DNA of 45,432 nucleotides from Candidatus Heimdallarchaeota archaeon (GCA_030603365.1 JAUVXV010000013.1:1-45432), one strand, 5' to 3'; positions 27,348 through 37,446 are shown, counted from the stretch's first letter. Numbers and translations: made by a program. The notes: generated from the letters alone by a model not told the origin.

Positions 27348-28724
27348 ATGCAAGAAGATAGGCATCTAGAACTCACAAAAAATGGAAAAATATTCATATT
27401 ATTTGGAAGTTTATTTGTAACTGTAGGGTTAGCTATCGATAATTACCTACTTATAATTCCTGGTGTGTTCTTCTTGTTAATCATATCTTCTACTTTCTCT
27501 AATTTTCTTCTAACCCAGAATGCAAATATCTCAGCTAATTTGAGAATATCAAAAAACTATATGCGAAGTAGAGGGCTTTTAGCAGTATCTGTGGAATTAA
27601 CAAATAATTCGAATAAAAAAATCAAAATGAAAGCAAGACTTAGATTCTCCTATCATTTTCAAACGATAAATGTACCAGAACAAGTGTTCCTTGAATTGAA
27701 ACCTGAACAAAGTAAGAAATTGGTGTGGATACTTCTTGGAGTTAGAAGGGGAAACGCAGAAGTTGGACCTGTTGAAATAGATATTGGTCCCTTTCAATAT
27801 CTGTTCAAACAAACCAGAATTCTGAAAGTGGTCGAATATATCAAAATTCTTCCTCAAAGACCTAGAATCAATATTCCTTGGAAAACAAAGAAGGAGCTTC
27901 TTCTTAAAATGGTTCATGAATTTGCTAAAAGAGTGAAAGGTCGTGGAGATGAATTTTTCGCTCTCCGAGATTATATGCCCGGTGATGAAGTTAAGCATAT
28001 AGATTGGTATGCTACTGCTAGGCATGACAAACTTATAACTAAGGAGTTTGAGGATGAAAGAAATCTCCATTTTCTTGTCTATCTGGATCTGGGAAGTACA
28101 ATGTTTGGTCCAAAGTTCGAATATGCTTTGTCTTCTGTAGTCGAACTTTCTTCACTCATTAGAGGTACAAATCATGATCTAGCTGTAATTGCTTATGGTG
28201 ATAATGTTAGTCGTTTCATAGTTCCTCAAGTAGGGAAAAATGAACTAAAATTGATGCTTAATATCTTTGATGTGGAAGCTTCTGGCGTTGAAAGTAATTT
28301 TATTAATGCAATTAAATTTACAAAGTCCAATCAGCTGTTACATTCTATTGCTATAATATTCTCAGATTTGGAAGGTGATTTAAGAAACAAGCTTCAAGGA
28401 TTACATCTTCTGAAAACAATGGGGAGTAGAGTGATATTTGCCAACTTCTCAACTATGGGTTTCAATATTCTTGCATCACCAGATTGGGCAATAGAAAATG
28501 CACAAAATATAGAATACAAAGATATCATGCAAGAGGTATATCCTAGTTTAGTTAAAGATGATTATTTCTCAAGAGAAAAACAACTTAGACAAATTCTGTA
28601 TTCAGTAGGTGGAGATTATGTAGAAGTGGGAGGATATATGGATAACATAATTCTATCTCTCTATAGATTAATGAGAAAGTATTCACCTTCTCAAAGGTTA
28701 GTTCAACAAGCATTGGGGCGATAA
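27348..28724 (+). CDS. DUF58 vWA-like protein (module 1), degenerate MIDAS
   Basis: The 458-residue protein has two N-terminal TM helices (about 15-50), a beta-rich outer or juxtamembrane domain, and the DUF58 signature FALRDYMPGDEVKHIDWYATAR followed by a vWA-like fold. The metal-site motif expected as DxSxS is D247-L-G-S-T, so the second position is Gly and metal binding is doubtful. Elsewhere the fold is kept (IAIIFSDLEGD). DUF58 proteins bind MoxR ATPases and membrane clients. The gene lies 22 nt after MoxR and 1 nt before the next gene. Confidence 0.87.
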   Translation: MQEDRHLELTKNGKIFILFGSLFVTVGLAIDNYLLIIPGVFFLLIISSTFSNFLLTQNANISANLRISKNYMRSRGLLAVSVELTNNSNKKIKMKARLRFSYHFQTINVPEQVFLELKPEQSKKLVWILLGVRRGNAEVGPVEIDIGPFQYLFKQTRILKVVEYIKILPQRPRINIPWKTKKELLLKMVHEFAKRVKGRGDEFFALRDYMPGDEVKHIDWYATARHDKLITKEFEDERNLHFLVYLDLGSTMFGPKFEYALSSVVELSSLIRGTNHDLAVIAYGDNVSRFIVPQVGKNELKLMLNIFDVEASGVESNFINAIKFTKSNQLLHSIAIIFSDLEGDLRNKLQGLHLLKTMGSRVIFANFSTMGFNILASPDWAIENAQNIEYKDIMQEVYPSLVKDDYFSREKQLRQILYSVGGDYVEVGGYMDNIILSLYRLMRKYSPSQRLVQQALGR

Positions 28725-28725
28725 A

Positions 28726-29571
28726 ATGAGGCTTAGAGATAAAGTATTTGAGGATGACTGGGAACAAGCTACACGAGAAACACAAAGATCTTCTCTTGTT
28801 ATCTTAGCGCATCATTTTTTTGGTATCGCAGCAATAGCTATCATTATTCTTCAATCTGCAATAAGCTTGAACATATATATTTTCACAATTTGGCTAGTAT
28901 TAGGCTTAATTATCTTACTATTGGATATTTCTAGAGGAAACAAGTTAAATTTAGGAAATGAATTAGCGTTTGGGTTCTTTTTTATTTTTGGAACAGCTTT
29001 CTCGCTCTTGTTGGGTAATTTCAATTCAATGTTCTTTCCTGATACCCTTGGTAGAATTGACATAATACTTTTCCAAATCTCAGCAGGGGTTTGTGTTGTA
29101 ATTAGGTTGTTATTAACCTTATATTATATGGAATTTAGAACACATGATGGATTCTTCATTATTCCTACAAGTAACTACTCCCAGGATCAACTCAAACAGT
29201 ATCAAGATAATCTTACACTCACTGATTTTGAGCAGGAGAAAAGTGAAAAAGAAGGATTTTTGAAAAATTGGAGACTTCTATTCCAACAGATGTTGTGGCC
29301 ACTAGTTATCATAATTATTCTAATTATAGTTGCTGTAGCTTATTCCTTCATGATTTATTTCATAATCCCAAATGACTCAATAGCAGAGCTTATCATCAGA
29401 CCATCTTTGATTGTAGTAGCTATTCTCTATACTCTCTTACTCTTAAGAACTCATACGATACTACCTCAAATAAAAAATGAAGCAGAGTTATCACCCGAAA
29501 CAGAAGAAGACATCGAAGAATCAGATGAAATAATAGATGATATTGACAAAGAAATTTTCGAAGATGTATAA
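28726..29571 (+). CDS. Multi-TM protein ending module 1
   Basis: I recognise no family. The 281-residue protein has about six TM helices (about 25-45, 48-66, 80-98, 108-128, 185-208, 220-240) and an acidic cytosolic tail (EAELSPETEEDIEES and following). It begins one base after the DUF58 stop. In module 2 a larger multi-TM protein with an equally acidic tail stands in the same place, so both may be the membrane platform of their complex. Confidence 0.68.
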   Translation: MRLRDKVFEDDWEQATRETQRSSLVILAHHFFGIAAIAIIILQSAISLNIYIFTIWLVLGLIILLLDISRGNKLNLGNELAFGFFFIFGTAFSLLLGNFNSMFFPDTLGRIDIILFQISAGVCVVIRLLLTLYYMEFRTHDGFFIIPTSNYSQDQLKQYQDNLTLTDFEQEKSEKEGFLKNWRLLFQQMLWPLVIIIILIIVAVAYSFMIYFIIPNDSIAELIIRPSLIVVAILYTLLLLRTHTILPQIKNEAELSPETEEDIEESDEIIDDIDKEIFEDV

Positions 29572-29631
29572 TTATATTTATGTATATTAGTACTAGTATA
29601 ATATAACATATTTATCAGTAATAGAGAAAAT

Positions 29632-30336
29632 TTATTTCTGATTTTCCTTTATCTGTTTGAGAGTTTTTGTTCTACCACAAGAGTGATCATTTTCAGGACA
29701 ATAACCATAAAACTCACAGTATGGCCCCATGTCTCGAAATATTAGTGGTGAAACTTTCTTTACTTCTATTAACATTTCTTCGGCTAGTCTTGTAATTTCC
29801 AGTTGTGCTCGTGTGCATAATCTTCGTACAAAAAAATCTACTAAAGCATGAGCATTCATAGAAACAATCATTTGTGTTGTAGTTGCATTAGGTAAAACAT
29901 ATCGTGCATCTTCTTTTGAAATTCCATTATCAACCATTTTTTGGTAGAGTTCAAATCCTTTTTTCATTGCTTTATCATATTCTTCACTAAAAACAGAGTT
30001 TTCTATAGACCTAGGTTTAACAGTTGTAAAACTTTTAGCATCTACATATCTCTGAGACTGTTGAGAAAAACTCGCTATGCGCTTTCTAACAAGTTGATGA
30101 CTGGTAACTCTGGAAATTCCTGAAATATAAAAAACATATATGTTGTGTTCTAGTATTGATAGGTGACCATTCTTGACAATTTTACTCAAGTATTCATTTG
30201 GTTTCTCTTCTGCTTTCTTTCTGATTTCATCATAATCATGACCTCCTGAATAGCAAATTGCAGCAGCCATTTTTGCGACTAAATCTGTTTCAGAAGGGTA
30301 AGAAACTAATTTTACTTGAATTACTTTCACTTCCAT
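29632..30336 (-). CDS. thyX: Flavin-dependent thymidylate synthase
   Basis: ThyX makes dTMP from dUMP with FAD, methylene-tetrahydrofolate (or an archaeal analogue) and a reductant. The 234-residue product has the family core: FYISGISRVTSHQLVRKR, then IASFSQQSQRYV, where the signature RHRxxS...S.RY appears as R84-K85-R86 with Ser89, Ser94, Arg96 and Tyr97. The middle His of RHR is Lys here. The middle region PNATTTQMIVSMNAHALVDFF and RRLCTRAQLEI fits the nucleotide-binding half. The C terminus has two Cys in YCPENDHSCG. It is on the opposite strand between the two MoxR modules and has no operon partner. Confidence 0.93.
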   Translation of the reverse strand: MEVKVIQVKLVSYPSETDLVAKMAAAICYSGGHDYDEIRKKAEEKPNEYLSKIVKNGHLSILEHNIYVFYISGISRVTSHQLVRKRIASFSQQSQRYVDAKSFTTVKPRSIENSVFSEEYDKAMKKGFELYQKMVDNGISKEDARYVLPNATTTQMIVSMNAHALVDFFVRRLCTRAQLEITRLAEEMLIEVKKVSPLIFRDMGPYCEFYGYCPENDHSCGRTKTLKQIKENQK

Positions 30337-30784
30337 ATTATTCGTTCAACAACGTGTGGGGGTAAACAATTTTCATTTCAAATACTCAGTATTTGAATGA
30401 ATGTATGACATCTCTTCGATTTCTTTTTTGTTGATTATATGATACCTTAATTAATTGAATGCAAAGTTTAATTTTCAATTTGATGTAATATTTTTTCGGA
30501 GATGTTTCATATCTTTTAGGAATATATTGTTTCAATAATATAATTTGTAAAATCATATATTAACACAATAAAATTTTTGTCAAATTTATCTCGAAAAATC
30601 AAATAAACTCTGAAGTATCCGTTTTCAAGCTTTATAGCGTTAATGCACTATTAAACACCATGAATTTTTGGCATTACCAATTTGCAAGAATTTATATCGC
30701 AAAAAGTTTTTGAATATAGTAGGGGTATAAGGATAATAGGGTAATAATTGATACTCTTATATTTTATACATATGAGGAGACAAG
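30337..30784. other. AT-rich intergenic region upstream of module 2
   Basis: About 450 bp hold no convincing gene. A TATA-like CTTTATAGCG (about 30633) has a 17-codon ATG frame at its predicted start (30660-30713), too short to call. A second TATA-like ATATTTTATAC near 30758-30768 and GAGGAGA (30774-30780) serve the gene at 30785. The imperfect run of GGTATAAGGATAATAGGGTAATA at 30724-30747 has no known role. This is the divergent promoter region of thyX and module 2. Confidence 0.5.
30774..30780 (+). promoter_or_regulatory. Shine-Dalgarno site of module 2's first gene
   Basis: GAGGAGA lies a few bases before the ATG at 30785 and shows that the first gene of module 2 is read from a leader, not leaderless. 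Confidence 0.5.
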
Positions 30785-33781
30785 ATGTCACAAGAAGGAA
30801 AATCTGGTAGATCTAGGCAGTTAAAGGGCGGTGTAAAGCTAAAAACTAAACCTGCTGTTGTTCCTAAAAGAAGAAAAATGAAATCAAGTGCAGAAAAGAT
30901 GCCAATGGCTGCTATGATGCCCAAAGGTATCACCAAATGGAATATTATCTTCACAGTTATTTTTGGAGCTCTTCTGATTCTAACCATTGTCAACAGTTAT
31001 TTCTACACATTTTTAAGAATCCCACTTCCAGATATTTTACTTCAATTTGTTGAACCCGCAATTATAATTATAGAAGTTTTTATGGTTTTAGTAGCTTTTG
31101 AAGCAAAAACTTTCAAATTCCCAAAAATTCATACACGACACAGTGTAAAAAGAATCTTGATTACAGGATTTATTATTGGTACATTATTAGTCTCCTTCTT
31201 TACTCCTTATGTTAATCTGATTGGAAAATACCGAGACTTACCTCCTGGGTCAATTGAGGAAATGGACGTGAACGATAGTTGGTTTGAATCACTCTTTACT
31301 GGTTCAGCTCCTTTCTATATTGATGGTTTACTAGATTTACTTGATGCTTTAGATTTGAATGATTCATTGAGTGATATTGATATTGCCCAAATTACTGCTG
31401 AATCCGGTTCTTCACTCGGGGAATTTCTATATCGGTGGGACGTACGAGATACGTATCAATCTAATACATGGGAGTTTATTGAATCGAGCCCAAGTACCAG
31501 GTATAATCTGCAACCAGAAAATTATGGGCCCCCTCTACCAGATCCAAATATTACAGTAGAGGAATTCAAAGTAAATCAAACTGTTTATTCCATAACAACT
31601 GGTCTCCTAATGAACCTGATATCTTCATGGAGCAATAATTATAACGAACCATTCTTGCAACCAGATGATTTTGGTATTATAGGTGATTGGGATGATAATC
31701 TCTTGGATGATGATTTTGTTGTATCAGCTGAAGATGGAACAACAAATGTAAAGTACAATTTACGTGATATGCTGTCACTTCAAGCTACTACAAAAGTAAT
31801 GGGATTCTTAGGGTCTTTCTATTATGATACTTATTTTGTTAGAGATGAGAATATCTCTGAGATTGTTTCTAGTACAGGTCAATTTGGTGATACACCATAT
31901 GTTAGCAGTGCATTTAATACAACTAATGCTCGGTTCCTACAGAAACCAGCAAACTATGAGATAATATCGCCAAACGTTGCATCTTTTGCACAAACTCAAG
32001 CTAATCTTGGATTAACTAATGGTCATGATTATTACCAACAAATAACCTATATCTTGGAAAACATAATTGGTACTTTTGGTCCACCTTTAACAGCTGATTC
32101 TGATAATGGAGGACAAGATAGAGCTGAACTTGTAGTGCAAGGTTCTGATAGATCGCTATCAGGATATCTCGCCTTAGCTATAATGACTTTGAGATTAAAC
32201 AATATTCCTTGCAGACCAGTATTTGGTTTTGCTATCGGTAATGAAATCGGTGGTGACCCAAACGATCGAATGCTTGAATTAGACAACTTTTATGCTTGGA
32301 TTGAAGCTCTAATACCCATTGATTTAGGAGGAGGTAAAATTGTTTATAAATGGGGACAATTCCAAATGGGACCCTATTATGATGGGGTAGATTTAATCTA
32401 TTGTGAAAATACTCTTTACTCTTCATATGATATTGATTTATACATATTAAACGAACCTCCTCTATACTTCCCAGTTTCTAGTCAGTTGGCTGGAGGAGAA
32501 CTAGTTTATGTTACTGATTATGCAACCAATTATACCTTTAGGGCAGTAGTATCAGATGTAAACGGTCCAGTGGATGGAGCTACTGTTACATTCAAAACAC
32601 TTACCCTTGAAGATTATTACGCTTACCAAGCTAATCCTATTTTATTATTAACTTCCGCTCGGGATGTAGGGACGGCAGCAACGGTGGGAGGAGTGGCAGA
32701 ATTATACACGGAATTAGATCCCATTGCCTATCCGATGTATGTGCCAAATGACAATTCGACGGTTTTTGCACTCTTAGGATATGTAACGTTCTTATCGATG
32801 AATGCGACGGGATTCATAGTTGCACCTGATGGATATCTGACGAATGTCTATATTGATACAAACAAACAATTAATGGTGAATCCTTATCCGCCACCTATAG
32901 GGATAGCAGATTTTTATATCCTCCAAAGAGGTGTAAATTATACTATATCTACAAATTTGTATGGTGAAATAACACATACCACACCTTTACCCAATAGGCT
33001 GGTAACATACTACATTTTAGATGACCCACAGCTGCAATTAATAATTGCAGACCCATTGAACCTGTTAAGTATCACTCCATATGGTGAGGCTCTAGCTTTT
33101 ACTAATAGTACGGGTGGATCAGCTGTAGCTACTTTATCAACAGGTTTCAATTTCTTTGAAAATTGTTCAGTATCTACGACCTACTATGTTGTTGCTCGAT
33201 ATGGACAAAATTATACGATTACAATATTAATCTATGAAGACAGTAAGAAATCAACTATTGATATAAGTGATGATTTCTTCAACAAGGATACAGAAGGAGA
33301 TACCTTTACAACAGATGTAGATTTCTATTTATATCTAGAACCTTCAGGTGGAACACCAGAACCAATAACCAATGAGGGTATTGATATCTGGTTTGTTGCT
33401 CAAGATGTATATAACGCTGCAACCAAGACAAGTAGATCAGCTCTAGAAAGCGATTTAACTGCTAGTCCTTTTGCTGTATTAGAAGAGAGTGCATTAACTG
33501 ATGGTGGCGGTATTTACAACACAACTCTAGTAGTTGACGTCTCTACTTTCTATGCAGGAATTTATTATGTAGTAATTTTCTATCTTGACACTTGGAATAT
33601 ATCAGCAGAAATTGTAATTGCAGATGTACCTCTCTCCCCTGTATTTGGTATGGATGGTCTTGAAAACAGTCTACCATCAGTTGAGCTAGGTGTAAATCGC
33701 GTTTTAGAATTATCGTCGCTATCAGAAAATTATCTTCTTTCTTCTCGAATGAAAATGATGCTTAGTGAGGTCTTAAAATGA
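30785..33781 (+). CDS. Transglutaminase-like membrane protein lacking catalytic residues
   Basis: The 998-residue protein has a Lys-rich cytosolic start (1-55), three TM helices (about 56-80, 82-103, 118-140) and a large extracellular part. The transglutaminase-like core is at about 450-530: GYLALAIMTLRLNNIPCRPVF and LDNFYAWIEALIP match the family pattern, but the catalytic Cys position in the helix before the GIPAR-like motif holds Leu/Ser and the HAW motif is Y503-A-W, so Cys and His are both absent. Beta-sandwich domains follow to the end. TgpA-like proteins share this membrane plus transglutaminase layout. A pseudoenzyme that binds surface polypeptides is likely. Codon use changes sharply at about 32650-32870. 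The next gene overlaps the stop by 4 nt. Confidence 0.75.
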   Translation: MSQEGKSGRSRQLKGGVKLKTKPAVVPKRRKMKSSAEKMPMAAMMPKGITKWNIIFTVIFGALLILTIVNSYFYTFLRIPLPDILLQFVEPAIIIIEVFMVLVAFEAKTFKFPKIHTRHSVKRILITGFIIGTLLVSFFTPYVNLIGKYRDLPPGSIEEMDVNDSWFESLFTGSAPFYIDGLLDLLDALDLNDSLSDIDIAQITAESGSSLGEFLYRWDVRDTYQSNTWEFIESSPSTRYNLQPENYGPPLPDPNITVEEFKVNQTVYSITTGLLMNLISSWSNNYNEPFLQPDDFGIIGDWDDNLLDDDFVVSAEDGTTNVKYNLRDMLSLQATTKVMGFLGSFYYDTYFVRDENISEIVSSTGQFGDTPYVSSAFNTTNARFLQKPANYEIISPNVASFAQTQANLGLTNGHDYYQQITYILENIIGTFGPPLTADSDNGGQDRAELVVQGSDRSLSGYLALAIMTLRLNNIPCRPVFGFAIGNEIGGDPNDRMLELDNFYAWIEALIPIDLGGGKIVYKWGQFQMGPYYDGVDLIYCENTLYSSYDIDLYILNEPPLYFPVSSQLAGGELVYVTDYATNYTFRAVVSDVNGPVDGATVTFKTLTLEDYYAYQANPILLLTSARDVGTAATVGGVAELYTELDPIAYPMYVPNDNSTVFALLGYVTFLSMNATGFIVAPDGYLTNVYIDTNKQLMVNPYPPPIGIADFYILQRGVNYTISTNLYGEITHTTPLPNRLVTYYILDDPQLQLIIADPLNLLSITPYGEALAFTNSTGGSAVATLSTGFNFFENCSVSTTYYVVARYGQNYTITILIYEDSKKSTIDISDDFFNKDTEGDTFTTDVDFYLYLEPSGGTPEPITNEGIDIWFVAQDVYNAATKTSRSALESDLTASPFAVLEESALTDGGGIYNTTLVVDVSTFYAGIYYVVIFYLDTWNISAEIVIADVPLSPVFGMDGLENSLPSVELGVNRVLELSSLSENYLLSSRMKMMLSEVLK

Positions 33782-36700
33782 AGAAAAAGCAGTTATCAAT
33801 GTTGTACTCTGTCTTCATTTTCTTATTTTTGTTAACTAGTAATTATGCACAAATTGCAGTAGATGCAAATATAAAACAAAACCAAGATAGAAGTTTAGTA
33901 ATTAGTGGCTCCCAAAACCCAATGTCTGCACCTGACTATATAATAGAAATGCTGAACAACAGACAAAACTTCGAGTCAATGGAAGAATCTGATACTGTAT
34001 CAACTATTTCAGATTTAGAAACATCATCGTTAGATCCAATGAATCCTGTGTTTGAGGAATTGGAAATAACTATTCACGAAGATGAAGATTATTCTCTTGA
34101 ATCAGATTTAGGTGGAACTCATGAATTAATCCCACCTATCCCAGATAATAAGATTAAGCGAGGTGCCACTGTAACTGTTACAGGAAGATTATGGGGAGGT
34201 ATAACTGGGAGATATTGGGATAATGAAATGGTTTATCTTTATTACAGTATCACAGAAGCAGAATATGAGGGCAATCAAGCTTTTTATTTTGGAAATGGTC
34301 AATATGAAGTAAGTTCAGATTTGACTGATATTGATGGTATATTCAGCATTGATTTGGTAACATCTATATTAAGCTCTAGTGATTTCTCGAAAGTAGGTGA
34401 TATAAATCTTTTAACTTGGTTTAATGGTTCTTCAGCTGAAAGATTGGCCGGAAGTCCAGGAGCAAAAAATGTCACTTTCTTTGGACAAATGGATATCAAC
34501 AATATAGCTTCAGTTACAAACCCAAGTAATCCTTATTCTTTTACAACTAGCATTGTTTTTGAAAATGGAACAACTGTAAAAACATTCGGAACTAATTATG
34601 ACCTAGTTGTTGATTGGTCAGTTTCAAATGGTTTTGATCATAGCAGCACAAATGCTTTTACTGTATCACATCAGCATTCTTATGGTACAACTGCACCTGG
34701 TCCTGCGGAAGAAACGGTTTATTATTCTGCTTCATACAACATTGCGCAACTAGGAATAAACTTCTTTATAGAAAATTCAACAGGATTTATTGTAACAATT
34801 GAAGATTACACGATTAATACAGTTAATGTTCCATATACTACAGAAGAATCTCTAGTGGTTGATGCATATTTTGATTTTACTGGTACATATCTAAAAGGAC
34901 CTCAAGAGATTCAGATGGGTTCAACAATTGATTTCTATGCTAATTTATCATTCTCAGGTGGTTTGGTTAATGGTAGTGACATTGATATCTATATTCTATA
35001 TGGTACCACACCAACATATAGCCATTCTAATACAACAGTTGCTGGAGCGATTTCATTCAGTTTATATTTTGATCCAACAGTATATACAGATATCACACAA
35101 GGAATCTCAATTCAATTTAGATTTTATGAAAGCACTTACTATCCGGCCCGATTCCTCAATGATAGCCTAAGTACTATCCTAGCTGTAGATATAAGTACTG
35201 TTACTCTTACTTTAGATGATTCTTCTATTTTCTATACTACCAGTATGTCCCTAGGTTTCAATGTTGAGGTTAGAGATGTTAATAACAATCTAGCACGATT
35301 ATCTAGATTCCAGTTGATTTTTCCAGGAATAGGAACTGAAGAGATTGTCACTGCAACTGGATCAGAAGATGTTTCTAAAATTGTTCCATCTTATGTTATT
35401 TTGAATGATTTTGAAACAATTATAATTACAGCATTGTTTGAAGATGGGGGACACTACAAATATTATGTCCCAGGTAGTCCTTCAGACAGCGACTCATTTG
35501 ATATTTATCATTCTCTTACACTAATATTATATTATCCTAATGCAACGGTTGTATCGACTGCATCAACAAATGAATGGAATCAAACCTATTGGCCTCAATT
35601 TTCTGCAGGATATTATGAATTGACAGCTGTTGATCAATCTGGAAGAAACCCAATTGGTGCAGAAATATCTATTTCCTTTGCAGGAAGCACAATGAATGCT
35701 TATATTACTGTAGGAGTAAACTATGTCAGATGGGGATCTGCAAGTTTGGTTAATGCCTCATTTGAAACTTGGGAGGCATATGTTGGTGATTTGATAGCTA
35801 CTGGAGGATCTATGCCAACTCCACCTTCAATTATTTTATCTGTCAATGTCTTTGGTCCAGATAATGCATTTCCAACAATCGATGATATTATATTGACACC
35901 TGATCCATTTATACTGATTCCTCATGATCCTTATTACAATATTACAGTAACAGTAATTGCGAGTGATATAGGAACTGGAGTAAGAACAGTAAACCTTACG
36001 TATGGTGTTTTTGATTTTACAGACACACTAGTTTATTGGGATATCCTTATAATGTCAAATATTGGTCCTAACACATATCAAGCAAACATAACAACCTTTC
36101 TTATCCATGATCAGTATTTAGTTCGCTTTGCACTTGAAGTCAATGATTATAATGGTTATGGAATAAATGCTGTTGGTGGTCTACAGACGAACCCAATATT
36201 TTGGTATGACCAATGGGCTGCAAATTACTATCTATTTCCATTGGTTCCAGAATTTAGAGTAGGAGATGTTTATGGTCCTGTTGAAGATTCACCACCTTTA
36301 TTCAATCCTTCATCAGATCCTTTGGATCCTTCTGTTGATATTACTGTATATATGAATGATAGTATTGTTTATTCTGGAATGAATGATGTAATAATCGCTG
36401 TTCATAGAAACAACACAATAACAGGAGTGCTAGAATTATTCTTCGTAAATAATGAGTCAATGACGAATATACTTGGTACTAACCAATGGACTTATGCTTT
36501 GGATATGGATTATAATTATGAATATTGGGTGTTTTACTTAGGATTCGATACAGCGAGTCCAGGTAATAACCCAACGCCAACTGGATTTTATGGTCCTGTT
36601 TATCTTCAAGCTATAGATAGTACAGCACCAAGTATAAGCGCAATTACACCGATATATAATGGAACCATTGCTTCACCTGATACTGTTATTACATATAATG

Positions 36701-37446
36701 TGACTATTTCTGATACTCAAACTAACATATCCTCTGTTGTTCTCAGTATAGATATCACATTGGGTGAAACAGTTTATGTTGAAGATTATACGATAATAAT
36801 GACAAGGGTTGGAACTTCAGACGTGTTCACAGCTCAACTTGATCTTAGCGATTTTGCTCTGACAAGATCAGGAACATATGCCCTCTTATACTCTGTTACT
36901 GCAACGGACGAGGTAGGAAACTTTGATACAATTTCAGCTTCAATGGGAATTCTCAATGAAGCAGGTGGATTAGGTATAAGTAATTTGGGTGCCATTATTG
37001 GTGGAGTGGTAGGTGGAATTGTTGTTCTTCTAGCAGGTTTGTTCTTGTGGTTTAATAGGCACACTATCCAGACTTATACTAAGAAACAAACATTCAAACG
37101 AAGATTACGAGATTATCTTAGAGAGATTATTGAGGACATCAAAAAGGATGGTTTAGAAGGGAGATACAAAGAAGGTATACTAAAAAGTTGGAGTGTTGTG
37201 GAGGGAATAGGTAGAGAATTCTTCAATCTGCCAAGATATAGGAGTCAAACTCCTACAGAATTTGGAAGATTATTAACATATAGAGGAAAGATTGAGAGCG
37301 AACTCATCAATACTCTATTGCTTTATTTCGAAAAAGCACGTTATGGCCATGAAGAAATCACAGAGAAAGATTTCAACGCAGGTATTCGTGCTTTACTAAA
37401 ACTAGTCGATAAAATAGAAGTAGGTGAAATGAAAATTGAGTCATAG
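33778..37446 (+). CDS. Giant surface protein with Ig-like domains and cytosolic DUF4129 tail
   Basis: The 1222-residue protein has a signal peptide (1-25), an extracellular part of about 1040 residues made of beta-sandwich domains (for example RGATVTVTGRLWGG near 130, and Ig-like starts at DNAFPTIDDIIL and DSTAPSISAITP) with many N-glycosylation-type NxS/T sites, one TM helix at 1072-1093 (GAIIGGVVGGIVVLLAGLFLWF region) and a cytosolic DUF4129 domain at about 1105-1215 (IKKDGLEGRYKEGILKSW, TPTEFGRLL, LLLYFEKARYGHEEI). It overlaps both neighbours. It probably links the outer surface to the cytosolic MoxR/DUF58 pair, which is inference. The module-1 counterpart is only 262 residues. Confidence 0.8.
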   Translation: MKKKQLSMLYSVFIFLFLLTSNYAQIAVDANIKQNQDRSLVISGSQNPMSAPDYIIEMLNNRQNFESMEESDTVSTISDLETSSLDPMNPVFEELEITIHEDEDYSLESDLGGTHELIPPIPDNKIKRGATVTVTGRLWGGITGRYWDNEMVYLYYSITEAEYEGNQAFYFGNGQYEVSSDLTDIDGIFSIDLVTSILSSSDFSKVGDINLLTWFNGSSAERLAGSPGAKNVTFFGQMDINNIASVTNPSNPYSFTTSIVFENGTTVKTFGTNYDLVVDWSVSNGFDHSSTNAFTVSHQHSYGTTAPGPAEETVYYSASYNIAQLGINFFIENSTGFIVTIEDYTINTVNVPYTTEESLVVDAYFDFTGTYLKGPQEIQMGSTIDFYANLSFSGGLVNGSDIDIYILYGTTPTYSHSNTTVAGAISFSLYFDPTVYTDITQGISIQFRFYESTYYPARFLNDSLSTILAVDISTVTLTLDDSSIFYTTSMSLGFNVEVRDVNNNLARLSRFQLIFPGIGTEEIVTATGSEDVSKIVPSYVILNDFETIIITALFEDGGHYKYYVPGSPSDSDSFDIYHSLTLILYYPNATVVSTASTNEWNQTYWPQFSAGYYELTAVDQSGRNPIGAEISISFAGSTMNAYITVGVNYVRWGSASLVNASFETWEAYVGDLIATGGSMPTPPSIILSVNVFGPDNAFPTIDDIILTPDPFILIPHDPYYNITVTVIASDIGTGVRTVNLTYGVFDFTDTLVYWDILIMSNIGPNTYQANITTFLIHDQYLVRFALEVNDYNGYGINAVGGLQTNPIFWYDQWAANYYLFPLVPEFRVGDVYGPVEDSPPLFNPSSDPLDPSVDITVYMNDSIVYSGMNDVIIAVHRNNTITGVLELFFVNNESMTNILGTNQWTYALDMDYNYEYWVFYLGFDTASPGNNPTPTGFYGPVYLQAIDSTAPSISAITPIYNGTIASPDTVITYNVTISDTQTNISSVVLSIDITLGETVYVEDYTIIMTRVGTSDVFTAQLDLSDFALTRSGTYALLYSVTATDEVGNFDTISASMGILNEAGGLGISNLGAIIGGVVGGIVVLLAGLFLWFNRHTIQTYTKKQTFKRRLRDYLREIIEDIKKDGLEGRYKEGILKSWSVVEGIGREFFNLPRYRSQTPTEFGRLLTYRGKIESELINTLLLYFEKARYGHEEITEKDFNAGIRALLKLVDKIEVGEMKIES

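Noticed and set aside
27597..28070. 157-codon minus-strand frame inside the module-1 DUF58 gene
   Set aside because: Antisense shadow of a well-supported gene; no promoter or domain.
29590..29615. Perfect TAGTACTA palindrome between module 1 and thyX
   Set aside because: Only 8 bp in a very AT-rich convergent gap; likely chance.
30640..30700. Inverted repeat TAATGC/GCATTA upstream of module 2
   Set aside because: Six-base arms separated by about 26 bases are expected by chance; no second copy seen at another promoter.
30660..30713. 17-codon ATG frame behind a TATA-like sequence in the thyX/module-2 gap
   Set aside because: Too short and without an SD or recognisable peptide; mentioned only in the intergenic description.
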